A stretch of DNA of 64,000 nucleotides, from positions 5,167 to 69,166 of the forward strand of contig DAOMNN010000009.1 in NCBI GenBank assembly GCA_035443825.1, given 5' to 3'. Below the pieces are notes generated by a model. That model was not told the origin of the DNA. It was given only the letters and a program-made list of their open reading frames with translations, and did not search any database. The DNA is from DAOMNN01 sp035443825 (GTDB taxonomy: Bacteria > Pseudomonadota > Gammaproteobacteria > Burkholderiales > Rhodocyclaceae). Positions 7,359 to 16,021 of this stretch are shown here, piece by piece (positions within the stretch are counted from its first letter, which is position 1; each line of letters starts with the position of its first letter). A program made the position numbers and the translations under genes.

Positions 7359-7961
7359 ATGAAGCTTGTCACACTCGTATGGATCGCGGTTGCGGTCCTT
7401 TTCGCCGCACCGGTGCAGGCCCGGGACGAGCCGGAGCCGAATGCGTTCGAGATCGGGGAACGTCTCGATCCGGCCGCGGCCGGGGCGTCGGTGGACGGTT
7501 TTCGCGAACTGACGTGGGACGACCTGATTCCCCCGGACTGGCTACCCGAGGATCTGTTCGAGGGCCTCTTCGACGATGCCGACCTGGACCGACTCGAGGA
7601 CTACGATCCGCGCGCGATCGAGATCATGGACAAGATCCGTGAAATCTGGGATGCCGCGCCGGTGGTCGAGCGCCTGAGCGGACAGCGGATACGCATACCG
7701 GGCTTCGTCGTGCCGCTCGAGGGTGATGGAGAGCATATCCGCGAGTTCCTGCTCGTGCCTTATTTCGGCGCCTGCATTCATGTCCCGCCGCCGCCGGCTA
7801 ATCAGCTCATCCATGTCGTGCCCGAGCGCGACATCCCGGCCAGCTGGAACATGGTCCCGGTGTGGGTCAGTGGCGTATTGACCGTCGCTCGCTACGATTC
7901 GGAACTCGGCACCGCGGGCTACCAGATGCGCGGGATCCTGGTGGAGGAGTACAAGGAGTAA
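7359..7961 (+). CDS. DUF3299 exported protein of the Zrg-like zinc system
   Basis: A 200-aa protein with a signal peptide (KLVTLVWIAVAVLFAAPVQA). A variable acidic region precedes the conserved DUF3299 core: GFVVPLEGD near residue 112, EFLLVPYFGACIHVPPPPAN near 128, and a final beta segment ending GYQMRGI. The single core Cys with a nearby His (ACIHVPPPP) is a plausible metal site. DUF3299 proteins regularly accompany DUF2796 and MacB-like genes in zinc-regulated operons. It is the last gene of the plus-strand operon and is followed by a large inverted repeat. Confidence 0.85.
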   Translation: MKLVTLVWIAVAVLFAAPVQARDEPEPNAFEIGERLDPAAAGASVDGFRELTWDDLIPPDWLPEDLFEGLFDDADLDRLEDYDPRAIEIMDKIREIWDAAPVVERLSGQRIRIPGFVVPLEGDGEHIREFLLVPYFGACIHVPPPPANQLIHVVPERDIPASWNMVPVWVSGVLTVARYDSELGTAGYQMRGILVEEYKE

Positions 7962-7969
7962 TCGACCTT

Positions 7970-8023
7970 AGGGCGTGTTCTCATTCACGCTGGCGACCGC
8001 CATGGCGAATGAGAACACGCCCT
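7970..8023. repeat. Long inverted repeat with 17-bp perfect arms, between convergent genes
   Basis: The arms 7970-7986 and 8007-8023 are perfect reverse complements (AGGGCGTGTTCTCATTC and its complement), separated by 20 bases that contain a smaller TGGCG-AC-CGCCA stem. It lies between the convergent DUF3299 and PilZ genes and could act as a two-way terminator, although it lacks a U-tract. One arm recurs at 25589-25605, so it may be a dispersed REP-like element. Confidence 0.7.
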
Positions 8024-8032
8024 GTGCTTCGA

Positions 8033-8404
8033 TCAGACTGCGCGCAGGGCCGCAAACTCGCGGTCGAGCAATGTCGGCTCGCCCAGATTCAGCTCCAGCA
8101 ACCGGTGCAGGTGGGTAATGCTGTCGAGATCGATTTCGCGACAATACACGCCAATATGGTCGTCTTCGACATGCACTACGTCACAAGTCATGTCGATCGT
8201 GGTCTCGCCGCTGTCGAGTGCGATTTCCAGCTTGCAGGACTGGCCCGGGTGCACCGCACCCGCGTCGGGCATGCCCACCAGGGCGCCTTTCAACGAGAGA
8301 TCGAGGATTTCGCACGCGTGCGCTGTAGCGTCGACCACGATGCGTGCCGGCGCCCGAAACAGGATGCGCGCGAAGCGCCTGCCGTGTTCGTCGTTGTCCG
8401 CCAT
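8033..8404 (-). CDS. PilZ-domain protein (c-di-GMP receptor)
   Basis: A 123-aa single-domain PilZ protein. The N-terminal arginines (GRRFARILFRAP) supply the RxxxR part of the c-di-GMP site, and EILDLSLKGALVGM near residue 33 supplies the DxSxxG part (D-L-S-L-K-G). Both halves are present, so c-di-GMP binding is plausible. It stands alone, convergent to the zinc operon and divergent from queF, with about 109 bases between the starts. The window also codes for a GGDEF-EAL protein and twitching genes, but no specific partner can be inferred. Confidence 0.88.
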   Translation of the reverse strand: MADNDEHGRRFARILFRAPARIVVDATAHACEILDLSLKGALVGMPDAGAVHPGQSCKLEIALDSGETTIDMTCDVVHVEDDHIGVYCREIDLDSITHLHRLLELNLGEPTLLDREFAALRAV

Positions 8405-8513
8405 TCAGTGCCCTCCTGTTCCGATCCGGACGACCGTCCGTTCATTCTGATGGGAGCATGCTACGGGATCAAGTGGTTCTTCGGCCGACGTCCGATCCGG
8501 TAGAATCAGGGCC

Positions 8514-9368
8514 ATGAGCGCAAGTCATGACGAACAGGGAGACAATGCCGGGCACTCTCCGCTCGGACGGCCGGTGGCCTACCGCGACACCTACTCGCCC
8601 GACCTTTTGTTTCCCATTTCCCGGCAACCGAAACGTGACGAGATCGGTGTGCGTGGCGAAGACCTGCCCTTTGTCGGCGAGGATCTGTGGAACGCGTACG
8701 AACTTTCCTGGCTTGATCCCCGCGGCAAGCCGGTGGTGGCGATCGGGTCCTTCCGCGTGCCGGCGCAATCCCCGCGGCTGATCGAATCGAAGTCACTCAA
8801 GCTGTATTTGAACTCCTTCAATCAGGAGCGCTTCGAATCCGTCGATGTGGTGCGCGAGATCGTGATCCGGGATCTTGCCGGCGCCTGCGGCCTGCCAGTG
8901 GCAGTGGAGATTCAGCCCCTCGATCTTCGCCCGCTGCGCGATATCGGCTACCCGGACGGGGTGCTGCTCGACACACTGGACGTCGACGTCGACACCTACG
9001 AGCCGACCGCCGCTTTTCTGGGTGCGGACCGCTCGGCGGCGCCACGCACCGAGGTGCTGTATTCGCATCTTCTCAAGTCGAACTGCCTCGTCACCGGTCA
9101 GCCCGACTGGGGCATGGTGGTGATTCGCTACACGGGACATCCCATCGGACGCGAGGGTCTGCTCCGGTACATCGTCTCGTTCCGCAGACACAACGAATTT
9201 CACGAGCAATGCGTGGAGCGGATCTTCTGCGACATCCTGCGCCGCTGCACACCCGAGCATCTACAGGTGTGGGCACGCTACACGCGGCGCGGTGGCCTGG
9301 ACATCAATCCGTATCGCTCGACCCACGGCTTGCCGGCACCGGGAAACGTGTTCGAGGTCAGGCAGTAG
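8514..9368 (+). CDS. queF: NADPH-dependent 7-cyano-7-deazaguanine (preQ0) reductase
   Basis: A 284-aa long-form (bimodular) QueF, reducing preQ0 to preQ1 in queuosine synthesis. It shows LLFPISRQPKRDEIGV, the QueF motif ESKSLKLYLNSFNQERF near residue 85, and the catalytic cysteine in KSNCLVTGQPDWG near residue 194. A TAGAAT hexamer ends only seven bases before the ATG, so the transcript may have little or no leader. No preQ1 riboswitch fold is evident upstream. The gene is monocistronic by context. Confidence 0.95.
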   Translation: MSASHDEQGDNAGHSPLGRPVAYRDTYSPDLLFPISRQPKRDEIGVRGEDLPFVGEDLWNAYELSWLDPRGKPVVAIGSFRVPAQSPRLIESKSLKLYLNSFNQERFESVDVVREIVIRDLAGACGLPVAVEIQPLDLRPLRDIGYPDGVLLDTLDVDVDTYEPTAAFLGADRSAAPRTEVLYSHLLKSNCLVTGQPDWGMVVIRYTGHPIGREGLLRYIVSFRRHNEFHEQCVERIFCDILRRCTPEHLQVWARYTRRGGLDINPYRSTHGLPAPGNVFEVRQ

Positions 9369-9569
9369 GCGAGCGGGCGATCGCAAACGCACGGCAGGAC
9401 TTTCCATGCGCCGAGGGACATCGACTGAATAACCTACGTATTTTGTCGGCTATTCGGGAGTCCTTTGTTGTAGACTGATGCCTTGCCATGGTGCAGGTTT
9501 TCTGCACCCCGGCTTTCGATGCCGTGTATTGGAACGCATTCGAAGGCCTTCCCCGCTTCGGAGACCGTC

Positions 9570-11099
9570 ATGCCGAATCGCCTTGCTTCGGAAACCTCGC
9601 CTTATCTGCTGCAGCATGCGGACAATCCCGTGGACTGGTGGCCGTGGTGCCCGGAGGCTCTGGATCTGGCACGCCGCCAGGATCGCCCCATACTGTTGTC
9701 GATAGGTTACTCGGCGTGCCACTGGTGTCACGTCATGGCGCACGAATCCTTCGAGGATCCGGAAGTCGCGGACGTGATGAATCGACTGTTCGTCAACATC
9801 AAGGTCGATCGCGAGGAGCGTCCGGATCTCGACCAGATCTACCAGTCGGCNNNNNNNNNNNNNNNNNNNNNNNNNNNNNNNNNNNNNNNNNNNNNNNNNN
9901 NNNNNNNNNNNNNNNNNNNNNNNNNNNNNNNNNNNNNNNNNNNNNNNNNNTGGGTGATGCGTGAGATGCAGTCGGCGGAGGGTGGCTACTACTCAGCACT
10001 CGATGCGGATTCGGAGGGTGAGGAGGGCAGGTTCTACGTGTGGGACAGGGATGAGGTGCGCGATATCCTCGACGAGCGCGCGTTCGCCCTGGTCGAGCGC
10101 CATTTCGGGCTGGATGAGGCTCCGAACTTCGAAGACAGGCACTGGCACCTGACGGTGAGCACAGCGCTCGATCAGGTCGCGAACGAATTGGGCATGCAGC
10201 CTGACGACGCGTGTGCGCTGCTTGCCGAATCATGCCGGAAGCTGTTCGAAGTGCGCGAGAGGCGCACGAGGCCAGGTCTCGATCACAAGATCCTGACAAG
10301 CTGGAATGCGCTCATGATCGCTGCCATGTCCCGTGCCGCCAGGGTTTTCGAACGCGACGACTGGCATGCGTCCGCCGGCCGTGCACTGGATTTCATTCGT
10401 CGGCATCTGTGGCGTGACGGACGGCTGCTTGCGACGAGTGCCGGCGGCGCCGGACACCTCAACGCCTACGTCGATGACCATGCCTACCTGCTCGATGCGT
10501 TGATCGAAATGCTGCAGGCGCGATTCGATCCGATCGTGCTCGAGTTTGCGGACGACATTGCCGATGCACTGCTCGACGGATTCGAGGATCGCGAGGCCGG
10601 CGGCTTTTTCTTCACCCGCCACGACCACGAAGCGCTGATTCAGCGGCCCAAGCCGTTGCATGACAATGCAACCCCCGCGGGCAATGGCGTGGCCGCGCGC
10701 GCACTGGCCCGGCTGGGTCATCTGACGGGCGAGCTTCGATACCTCGATGCATCGGAACGTACCTTGAAGGCGGCCTATGCGACGCTTGCTGCAAGCCCCG
10801 GCGGTTGCGCGAGCATTGCCCTTGCGCTGGCCGAGAACCTCGTGCCCCCCGCGACGGTGGTTGTGCGTGGGCCGGCGCAAGCCCTCGTTTCCTGGCAGCG
10901 CAGGCTGAATGCGCATCACATTCCGGACGTGATGCTTCTGGCGATACCGCGCGGGACCCCCGATCTACCTCCGGCGCTCGACAAGCCGGCCGGAGAACGT
11001 GTCAACGCCTGGGTGTGTCGGGGCGTTAATTGTCTGAGTCCGATCGTCGATATCGAGAAACTCGAGGGAGCGCTCGGCATCGGAGCCCTGCCGCAGTAG
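9570..11099 (+). CDS. DUF255 thioredoxin-fold protein (YyaL family), interrupted by an assembly gap
   Basis: The N-terminus (MPNRLASETSPYLLQHADNP, then DWWPW) and the pseudo-thioredoxin motif SACHWCHVMAHESF belong to the DUF255/spermatogenesis-associated protein 20 family. After the gap the alpha/alpha-barrel part continues with GGYYSALDADSEGEEGRFYVW and KILTSWNALMIAAM. Visible sequence totals about 475 residues against about 670-690 for the family. Roughly 200 residues are therefore missing, and the true gap is nearer 600 bases than 100. The frame agrees on both sides only because of the placeholder length. Cellular role unknown; related to N-acylglucosamine 2-epimerase folds. Confidence 0.85.
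   Translation: MPNRLASETSPYLLQHADNPVDWWPWCPEALDLARRQDRPILLSIGYSACHWCHVMAHESFEDPEVADVMNRLFVNIKVDREERPDLDQIYQSXXXXXXXXXXXXXXXXXXXXXXXXXXXXXXXXXXWVMREMQSAEGGYYSALDADSEGEEGRFYVWDRDEVRDILDERAFALVERHFGLDEAPNFEDRHWHLTVSTALDQVANELGMQPDDACALLAESCRKLFEVRERRTRPGLDHKILTSWNALMIAAMSRAARVFERDDWHASAGRALDFIRRHLWRDGRLLATSAGGAGHLNAYVDDHAYLLDALIEMLQARFDPIVLEFADDIADALLDGFEDREAGGFFFTRHDHEALIQRPKPLHDNATPAGNGVAARALARLGHLTGELRYLDASERTLKAAYATLAASPGGCASIALALAENLVPPATVVVRGPAQALVSWQRRLNAHHIPDVMLLAIPRGTPDLPPALDKPAGERVNAWVCRGVNCLSPIVDIEKLEGALGIGALPQ
9851..9950. other. Assembly gap (100 N) inside the DUF255 gene
   Basis: Exactly 100 N, replacing an estimated 600 bases judged from the usual length of DUF255 proteins. Confidence 0.9.
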
Positions 11100-11160
11100 T
11101 CAAGAGGGCAGGGGTTGGTTTAACATCAACCGTTTTAACACCATCATCGAGAGGAAGAAC

Positions 11161-11466
11161 ATGAAGGGATTTGTTGCTGCTGTCGCTGCCGTCGGGCTCC
11201 TGGGCGCCGCCCCGGCCTTTGCCAATGCCGATCTGGCGAAGTCGAAGAACTGTCTGGCCTGTCACGCGACCGACAAGAAGCTGGTGGGACCGTCCTACAA
11301 GGACATCTCGGCCAAGTACGCGGGCCAGGACGGTGCCGTTGCGATGCTCGTGACGAAGATCCAGAAGGGTGGTGCAGGTGTGTGGGGTCCGGTCCCGATG
11401 CCGCCCAACCCGCAAGTCAGCGCCGACGATGCGAAGACGCTTGCCGAGTGGGTCCTGACGCACTGA
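11161..11466 (+). CDS. Class I periplasmic cytochrome c (c-551/c8 type)
   Basis: A 101-aa protein with signal peptide MKGFVAAVAAVGLLGAAPAF, cleaved near ANA. The heme-binding motif CLACH follows at about residue 32, and the axial methionine lies in GPVPMPPNPQV near residue 79. These are the features of the small electron carriers that feed cytochrome cd1 nitrite reductase or terminal oxidases. GAGAGGAAG gives a good ribosome-binding site. It is monocistronic and closes with a strong hairpin. Confidence 0.92.
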   Translation: MKGFVAAVAAVGLLGAAPAFANADLAKSKNCLACHATDKKLVGPSYKDISAKYAGQDGAVAMLVTKIQKGGAGVWGPVPMPPNPQVSADDAKTLAEWVLTH

Positions 11467-11490
11467 TTGCAGTATCACTCGAGCAAGACG

Positions 11491-11527
11491 GAAAATGGCC
11501 GGCTGGATCATCCAGCCGGCCATTTTC
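11491..11527. terminator. Strong bidirectional hairpin terminator
   Basis: Perfect 17-bp arms 11491-11507 and 11511-11527 with a 3-base loop. The stem is GC-rich and flanked by AAAA/TTTT, so it can serve both the cytochrome c gene and the convergent GGDEF-EAL gene. Confidence 0.85.
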
Positions 11528-11545
11528 TTGATCAAGTTCGTTCGA

Positions 11546-13768
11546 TCAGACCGCGATCGACCGTGGCGTCATGCCGATCAGGAGTTCGGCGTCGGCGGCC
11601 GGCGCCGGCCGTGCGAAATAGAAACCCTGCATCACGTCGCAACCCAGTGATCTCAGCGTGGTCGCCTGTTGCGCGTGCTCCACGCCCTCGGCGATCAGGT
11701 TCAGGCCGAAGCCTCGTGCGATACCCGTGATGGCCGAAACGATGGGATTGGTCATGAGGCCGTCGAGGTCGCGTACGAAGCTGCGATCGATCTTGAGGAC
11801 GCTCACCGGGAGCTTCTGCAGGTAGGCAAGCGCCGAGTATCCGGTGCCGAAATCGTCGATCGCGATGCCGACACCGCTGTCGCGCAGCTGCCTGACCTTG
11901 GCAGCGACGCCGTTCGTATCCTGCATCATCATGCTCTCGGTGATCTCCAGTTCAACCTGCTCGGGCGGGAGTTCATGACGCGCTATGCATTTCGTGACCA
12001 GGCTGACGATATCCCCGTTGTCGAAATCGTGGGGTGCGAGATTCAGCGACATCTTCAGATCCGAGTGCCCCTTCCGTCGCCACTCCGCCAGTTGCGAGCA
12101 TGCGTTCTCCAGCACCCAGCGACTGATGTCCCCGATGAGACCGACTTCCTCGGCCACCGGTATGAACACGTCGGGGGGGATCTGCCCGTTCTCGGGATGG
12201 TTCCAGCGCAGCAATGCCTCCATTCCGACCACGCGCTGCCCGGCCAGACTGATCTGCGGCTGATAGTAGAGTTCGAACTGATTGCGTTCGAGTGCGACGC
12301 GAAGGTCGTTCTCGATGGTGATTCTTCCCTGGTGATGCGTGTTGAGTTCGGGTGCGAAGAAGCGGAAGCCGTTCTTGCCCGAGCGCTTCACCTGATACAT
12401 CGCGATGTCGGCGTGCTGAGTCAGCGATTCGGCGGTCTGGCCGTCGCGGGGGAAGATCGAGATGCCGATACTTGCGGTAGCGCGGAAACTTCCGTGCGGA
12501 AGTGCAAAAGCTTGTTCGAGCGCGCCCAGAATCTTCCTTGCGATCACCTCGGCATCTTCCGGTCCCGCAATGTCGGGCAGCAGGATCGTGAACTCGTCGC
12601 CGCCGAGGCGCGCCAGCGTGTCTCCACGGCGCAGTGTCGCAGACAGCCGGCTCGATATCCCGCGCAGCAAGGCATCGCCTGCTGCATGGCCATAGGTGTC
12701 GTTGATCAGCTTGAAGCGGTCGATGTCTACGAACATGACCGCCAGCGAGCCACCGCGGCGCTGCGCCTGGGCGATCGCAAGCTCCAGCCGGTCCTTGAAC
12801 AAAAGGCGATTGGGTAGCTGGGTAAGCTGGTCATGATAGGCCTGGAAGCTGATGATCTCCTCGGCGCGTTTGCGCTCGGAGATGTCACGTGCGACGCCAT
12901 ACAGGCCGACGTAGCGTCCCTTGTGTCCCTCGCGCGCCAGCATGGGCATGCCCTGCAAGGCAACCGTGATGAATCCGGAAGGACCCTCCTGGCCGTTACT
13001 CTTGGTTGGTCGGCGCAGGCGCAATTCGACACTGAAGCTGGCGGCGGGCTGCTCGCGCAAGGATTCCAGCATGGCCTGGATGCGGTCCACGTCCTCGGGC
13101 ATCACGAGCCAAAGGAAGGGTTGGCGGAGCAACTGGTTGCGCTCGAACCCGAGCAGGCCCTCGATGCGCGGATTGACGTAATTGAATCGCCCTTCGGCAT
13201 CGAGGGTGAAAATCAGGTCCGGAGAGCTCTCGACCAGATAACGATGCAGGCGCTCGGAGGTACGGAGTCGGTCGCTCATTGCCCGGTTGGCGCGTTCCAG
13301 AGCCTTCTTGTGCAGGGCACTCTGGACGACCCGCTGCAACTGGGCAACGTGATAGGGCTTGCGGATGAAGTCGTCGGCTCCGCGCCTGAGGGCACCGATG
13401 GCTGCATCGATTGCATCTTCGCCGCTGATCATGACCACCGATTCCTCGCGCTGATTGGCGCTCAGCCAGTCGAGCACGGCGAGTCCGGTCGAATCGGGCA
13501 GACGGTAGTCGAGCAGAATCACGTCATAGCGATTCCGTCCGAGCAGATCCATGGCTTCGGTCGCACTCCCGCACTGGTCGAAATGACGTCCGCTTTGCGC
13601 CAGCACGTGGGGAAGGCTGCGGCGCAGAGCGGCATCGTCGTCCACTATGAGGATGCGACAGCCAGCCTCGGGGTCCGTGTTCGCCTCGGACAACTGGCTG
13701 TACAGTGGCGCCTCACCCGGAATGACCATGACCCCCCGATCTCTTCGGTGCTGTGGCGAAGTTGCCAC
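11546..13768 (-). CDS. Response regulator with REC-PAS-GGDEF-EAL architecture
   Basis: A 740-aa c-di-GMP enzyme. The receiver domain is at about 37-155 (acidic VDDD, phosphorylation site ILLDYRLPD), PAS at about 175-290 (SPDLIFTLDAEGRFNYVNP), GGDEF at about 305-465 with an intact LGGDEF near 388, and EAL at about 480-730 with MEALLRW near 514 and IDDFGTGYS. Both catalytic signatures look intact, so it may make and break c-di-GMP. A later ATG (13729) is an alternative start. It lies 12 bases after the HDOD-histidine kinase gene, its likely phosphodonor. Confidence 0.92.
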   Translation of the reverse strand: MATSPQHRRDRGVMVIPGEAPLYSQLSEANTDPEAGCRILIVDDDAALRRSLPHVLAQSGRHFDQCGSATEAMDLLGRNRYDVILLDYRLPDSTGLAVLDWLSANQREESVVMISGEDAIDAAIGALRRGADDFIRKPYHVAQLQRVVQSALHKKALERANRAMSDRLRTSERLHRYLVESSPDLIFTLDAEGRFNYVNPRIEGLLGFERNQLLRQPFLWLVMPEDVDRIQAMLESLREQPAASFSVELRLRRPTKSNGQEGPSGFITVALQGMPMLAREGHKGRYVGLYGVARDISERKRAEEIISFQAYHDQLTQLPNRLLFKDRLELAIAQAQRRGGSLAVMFVDIDRFKLINDTYGHAAGDALLRGISSRLSATLRRGDTLARLGGDEFTILLPDIAGPEDAEVIARKILGALEQAFALPHGSFRATASIGISIFPRDGQTAESLTQHADIAMYQVKRSGKNGFRFFAPELNTHHQGRITIENDLRVALERNQFELYYQPQISLAGQRVVGMEALLRWNHPENGQIPPDVFIPVAEEVGLIGDISRWVLENACSQLAEWRRKGHSDLKMSLNLAPHDFDNGDIVSLVTKCIARHELPPEQVELEITESMMMQDTNGVAAKVRQLRDSGVGIAIDDFGTGYSALAYLQKLPVSVLKIDRSFVRDLDGLMTNPIVSAITGIARGFGLNLIAEGVEHAQQATTLRSLGCDVMQGFYFARPAPAADAELLIGMTPRSIAV

Positions 13769-13780
13769 AGGTGCCGTAAT

Positions 13781-15835
13781 TTAGCCCGATTTCACTAAAG
13801 GTACAAGGACTTGGAAGCTCGTTCCGGTGCCGGGTTGACTACGACAAAGGATAGATGCATTCCAATGTTCCAGAATCTCGCCCACGATCGACAGACCCAA
13901 GCCTTGGTGCGTGTCCCCCTTGGCGCTGGGGCGCGGGCGAAACAGGCTCTCCATGCGGTCGGCCGGCAAGCCAGGGCCATTGTCTATTACGCGGATCTCG
14001 ACGCACGCAATACCATTGTGCAGAAGCTGGCCGGCCAGCACGACGGACAGTCGTCGACCGGGTTGAAGTGCTTCGGCCGCATTGCGGAAGAGGTTGAGCA
14101 GCACCTGCTTGAGGGCGGACGCTGGCATCGCAACCGGGGGGAGTCCGATTGCGGAGCGCAGTTCGAAGTGAATGCCTTGCGTTCCGAACAGCGCTTCCGA
14201 GTAAAGGGCCTGCATTTCGTGCAGCACGTCCGCAACATCGCATCGAGCAGACTCGGCCAGCACCGCGGGCACCGCCGAGACCTGGCGAATGAGTCGATCG
14301 AGACGGTCGAGTTCCGACTGAACGATACCAAGCTCTTCATTGATCGCGCCTGCCTCGGGGTGGCGCTGGGACATGAGGCTCAGGTAGCTCTTGATGACCG
14401 TAAGCGGATTGCTGGCTTCGTGCACCATTCTCCGCGCCTGTTCCTGATAGCGTTGTTCGAGCTCGGTGCGCAACTGTACCTGTCGCGACTGCTCGCGCTG
14501 CAGTTCGATCACGGCATCGGCGGCGGCGGCGGTGAGGTCGATGAGGAAGGCTTGCGATTCCGCATCACGGGCTGCGGCCGTCGCGGCTTCGACGATCGCG
14601 ACCGCCTTCGTCCCCGCTATCGGCAAGGGCAGGCATACGAAACCGCCTTGTCCGAGCCAACGATTGAGGTGCCAGTCGTGTACCGACCGGCCCGGGCCAT
14701 TCGTTTCGGCCGGGCGCGAAGTGGGGGTGCCGGTTCGCAGCGCGAGCGAGATCATGCTGCCCGGATCGTCCAGGCGCTGTCCGAGTTCGGCGAACCACTC
14801 CCGAACTCCAGCCCTGCGCCCCAGAGGCAGCGTACGAATCTGCCCATGGTCGTCCGACACCAGAACGAGCGGTGCCGGGCTGCCGCAGAGCAGTATGCAT
14901 GCGGCACCGAGGCGCATGTCGATCGCATCCACGTCGGCGCCCGAGAACGCATTGCGCATCAGACTGACGTAGATCGTGCGCCGAAACGCGTCACCACCGC
15001 CATCGGCCGCGTAAGGCGGCGGTGCGACCCCGGTCTGTGCGGGGCTGCCGCCCTGCGTCGACGCGAGCCCATGTGATCCAGGGCCGCCTTCCGGCATGAC
15101 ATCGCCCAATGCCGTGTTGCGCAGACTGAACAGGCCGTCCTCGGACAGATTCAGCAATCGGGTCATCGCTTCGGCGTGCACGTCCCAGTCGTCACGGGCA
15201 AGTGCTCTTGCAGCCCAGAGCAAGCGTGCGAGGGGATGCGCGGCGACAAGTTGTTCCTCCAGTGCGGTCTGGAGCAGCATCGCGTCGGCAATCGGCAGGG
15301 GCAGCCCGCATGCCGCCGCCATTCGTGCGGCAAGTCGATGGTGATCGGCGTCGTCGAGTTCGCCCTCGCTGCCCGGCGTGTCGTGACGCTCCAGGTTGCA
15401 GCACAAGCGACCGAGGTTGTGAAACAGCCCCGCAACATAGGCCTCGCCGGGAAACGCGTATCCGGTCTGGAGTGCGAGGTGCAGCGCGCACTGAGCGGCC
15501 CTCATCGCCTCAAAGGCAGTGTGGCGTGCGCCGGCGTCGGCCTGCCGTTGTTCCCAGGCCAGTTGGAGCAGCCAGGTCCGGACCAGTTCGCTGCCAATCG
15601 CCTTGAGGCGTTCCGCCACCTGTCTGTCGAACTGCGCATCCAGTCTTTCGTCAGCGAGCGGACACGCGGCCAGGATCGGATAAAGCAGACCCGGATCCCG
15701 TACTATGAGCGCGGCGGCCTTGTCCCAGTTCGGCGTGTGTGAACCGAGCGTGCGCAGAAGCGCTTCGCAATGCTCGGGGAGCACTGCGAAGCGGAGCGGC
15801 AGTACAGTGTCTTGAACCGCTGGCGCCATACGCAC
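13781..15835 (-). CDS. HDOD-domain sensor histidine kinase
   Basis: A soluble 684-aa protein. Residues about 1-220 form an HDOD-like domain (VAGLFHNLGRLCCNLERHD). The middle has GAF-like character (about 270-440), followed by a coiled coil. The kinase H-box MVHEASNPLTVIKSYLSLMS is near 470, and the ATP-binding domain carries DNGPGLPADRMESLF and GLGLSIVGEILEHW. No membrane segment or signal peptide is seen, so the signal should be cytoplasmic. HDOD-kinase fusions are known but poorly characterised. Directly behind it lies the REC-GGDEF-EAL gene, suggesting a kinase to c-di-GMP route. Confidence 0.88.
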   Translation of the reverse strand: MRMAPAVQDTVLPLRFAVLPEHCEALLRTLGSHTPNWDKAAALIVRDPGLLYPILAACPLADERLDAQFDRQVAERLKAIGSELVRTWLLQLAWEQRQADAGARHTAFEAMRAAQCALHLALQTGYAFPGEAYVAGLFHNLGRLCCNLERHDTPGSEGELDDADHHRLAARMAAACGLPLPIADAMLLQTALEEQLVAAHPLARLLWAARALARDDWDVHAEAMTRLLNLSEDGLFSLRNTALGDVMPEGGPGSHGLASTQGGSPAQTGVAPPPYAADGGGDAFRRTIYVSLMRNAFSGADVDAIDMRLGAACILLCGSPAPLVLVSDDHGQIRTLPLGRRAGVREWFAELGQRLDDPGSMISLALRTGTPTSRPAETNGPGRSVHDWHLNRWLGQGGFVCLPLPIAGTKAVAIVEAATAAARDAESQAFLIDLTAAAADAVIELQREQSRQVQLRTELEQRYQEQARRMVHEASNPLTVIKSYLSLMSQRHPEAGAINEELGIVQSELDRLDRLIRQVSAVPAVLAESARCDVADVLHEMQALYSEALFGTQGIHFELRSAIGLPPVAMPASALKQVLLNLFRNAAEALQPGRRLSVVLAGQLLHNGIACVEIRVIDNGPGLPADRMESLFRPRPSAKGDTHQGLGLSIVGEILEHWNASILCRSQPGTGTSFQVLVPLVKSG

Positions 15836-16021
15836 GGGTTTACATCCATCTTGATACGAGCCGCGATTCTATGTGCTGGCGCCATGTGTCAGCGTGATCG
15901 AATGCGCGAGTCCCGGGCCGTTTCGCGCAATTTCGGGAGCAAACGTGAATAATGCACGCTGCAAGATGGCGCGACGCAAGGTCCGGGGCCTGATTGGGGG
16001 CGAGACTGGCCGGGCGTGCGC

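Noticed and set aside
12921..13181. Short plus-strand ORFs inside the GGDEF-EAL gene
   Set aside because: Antisense to a well-conserved gene with no ribosome-binding site.
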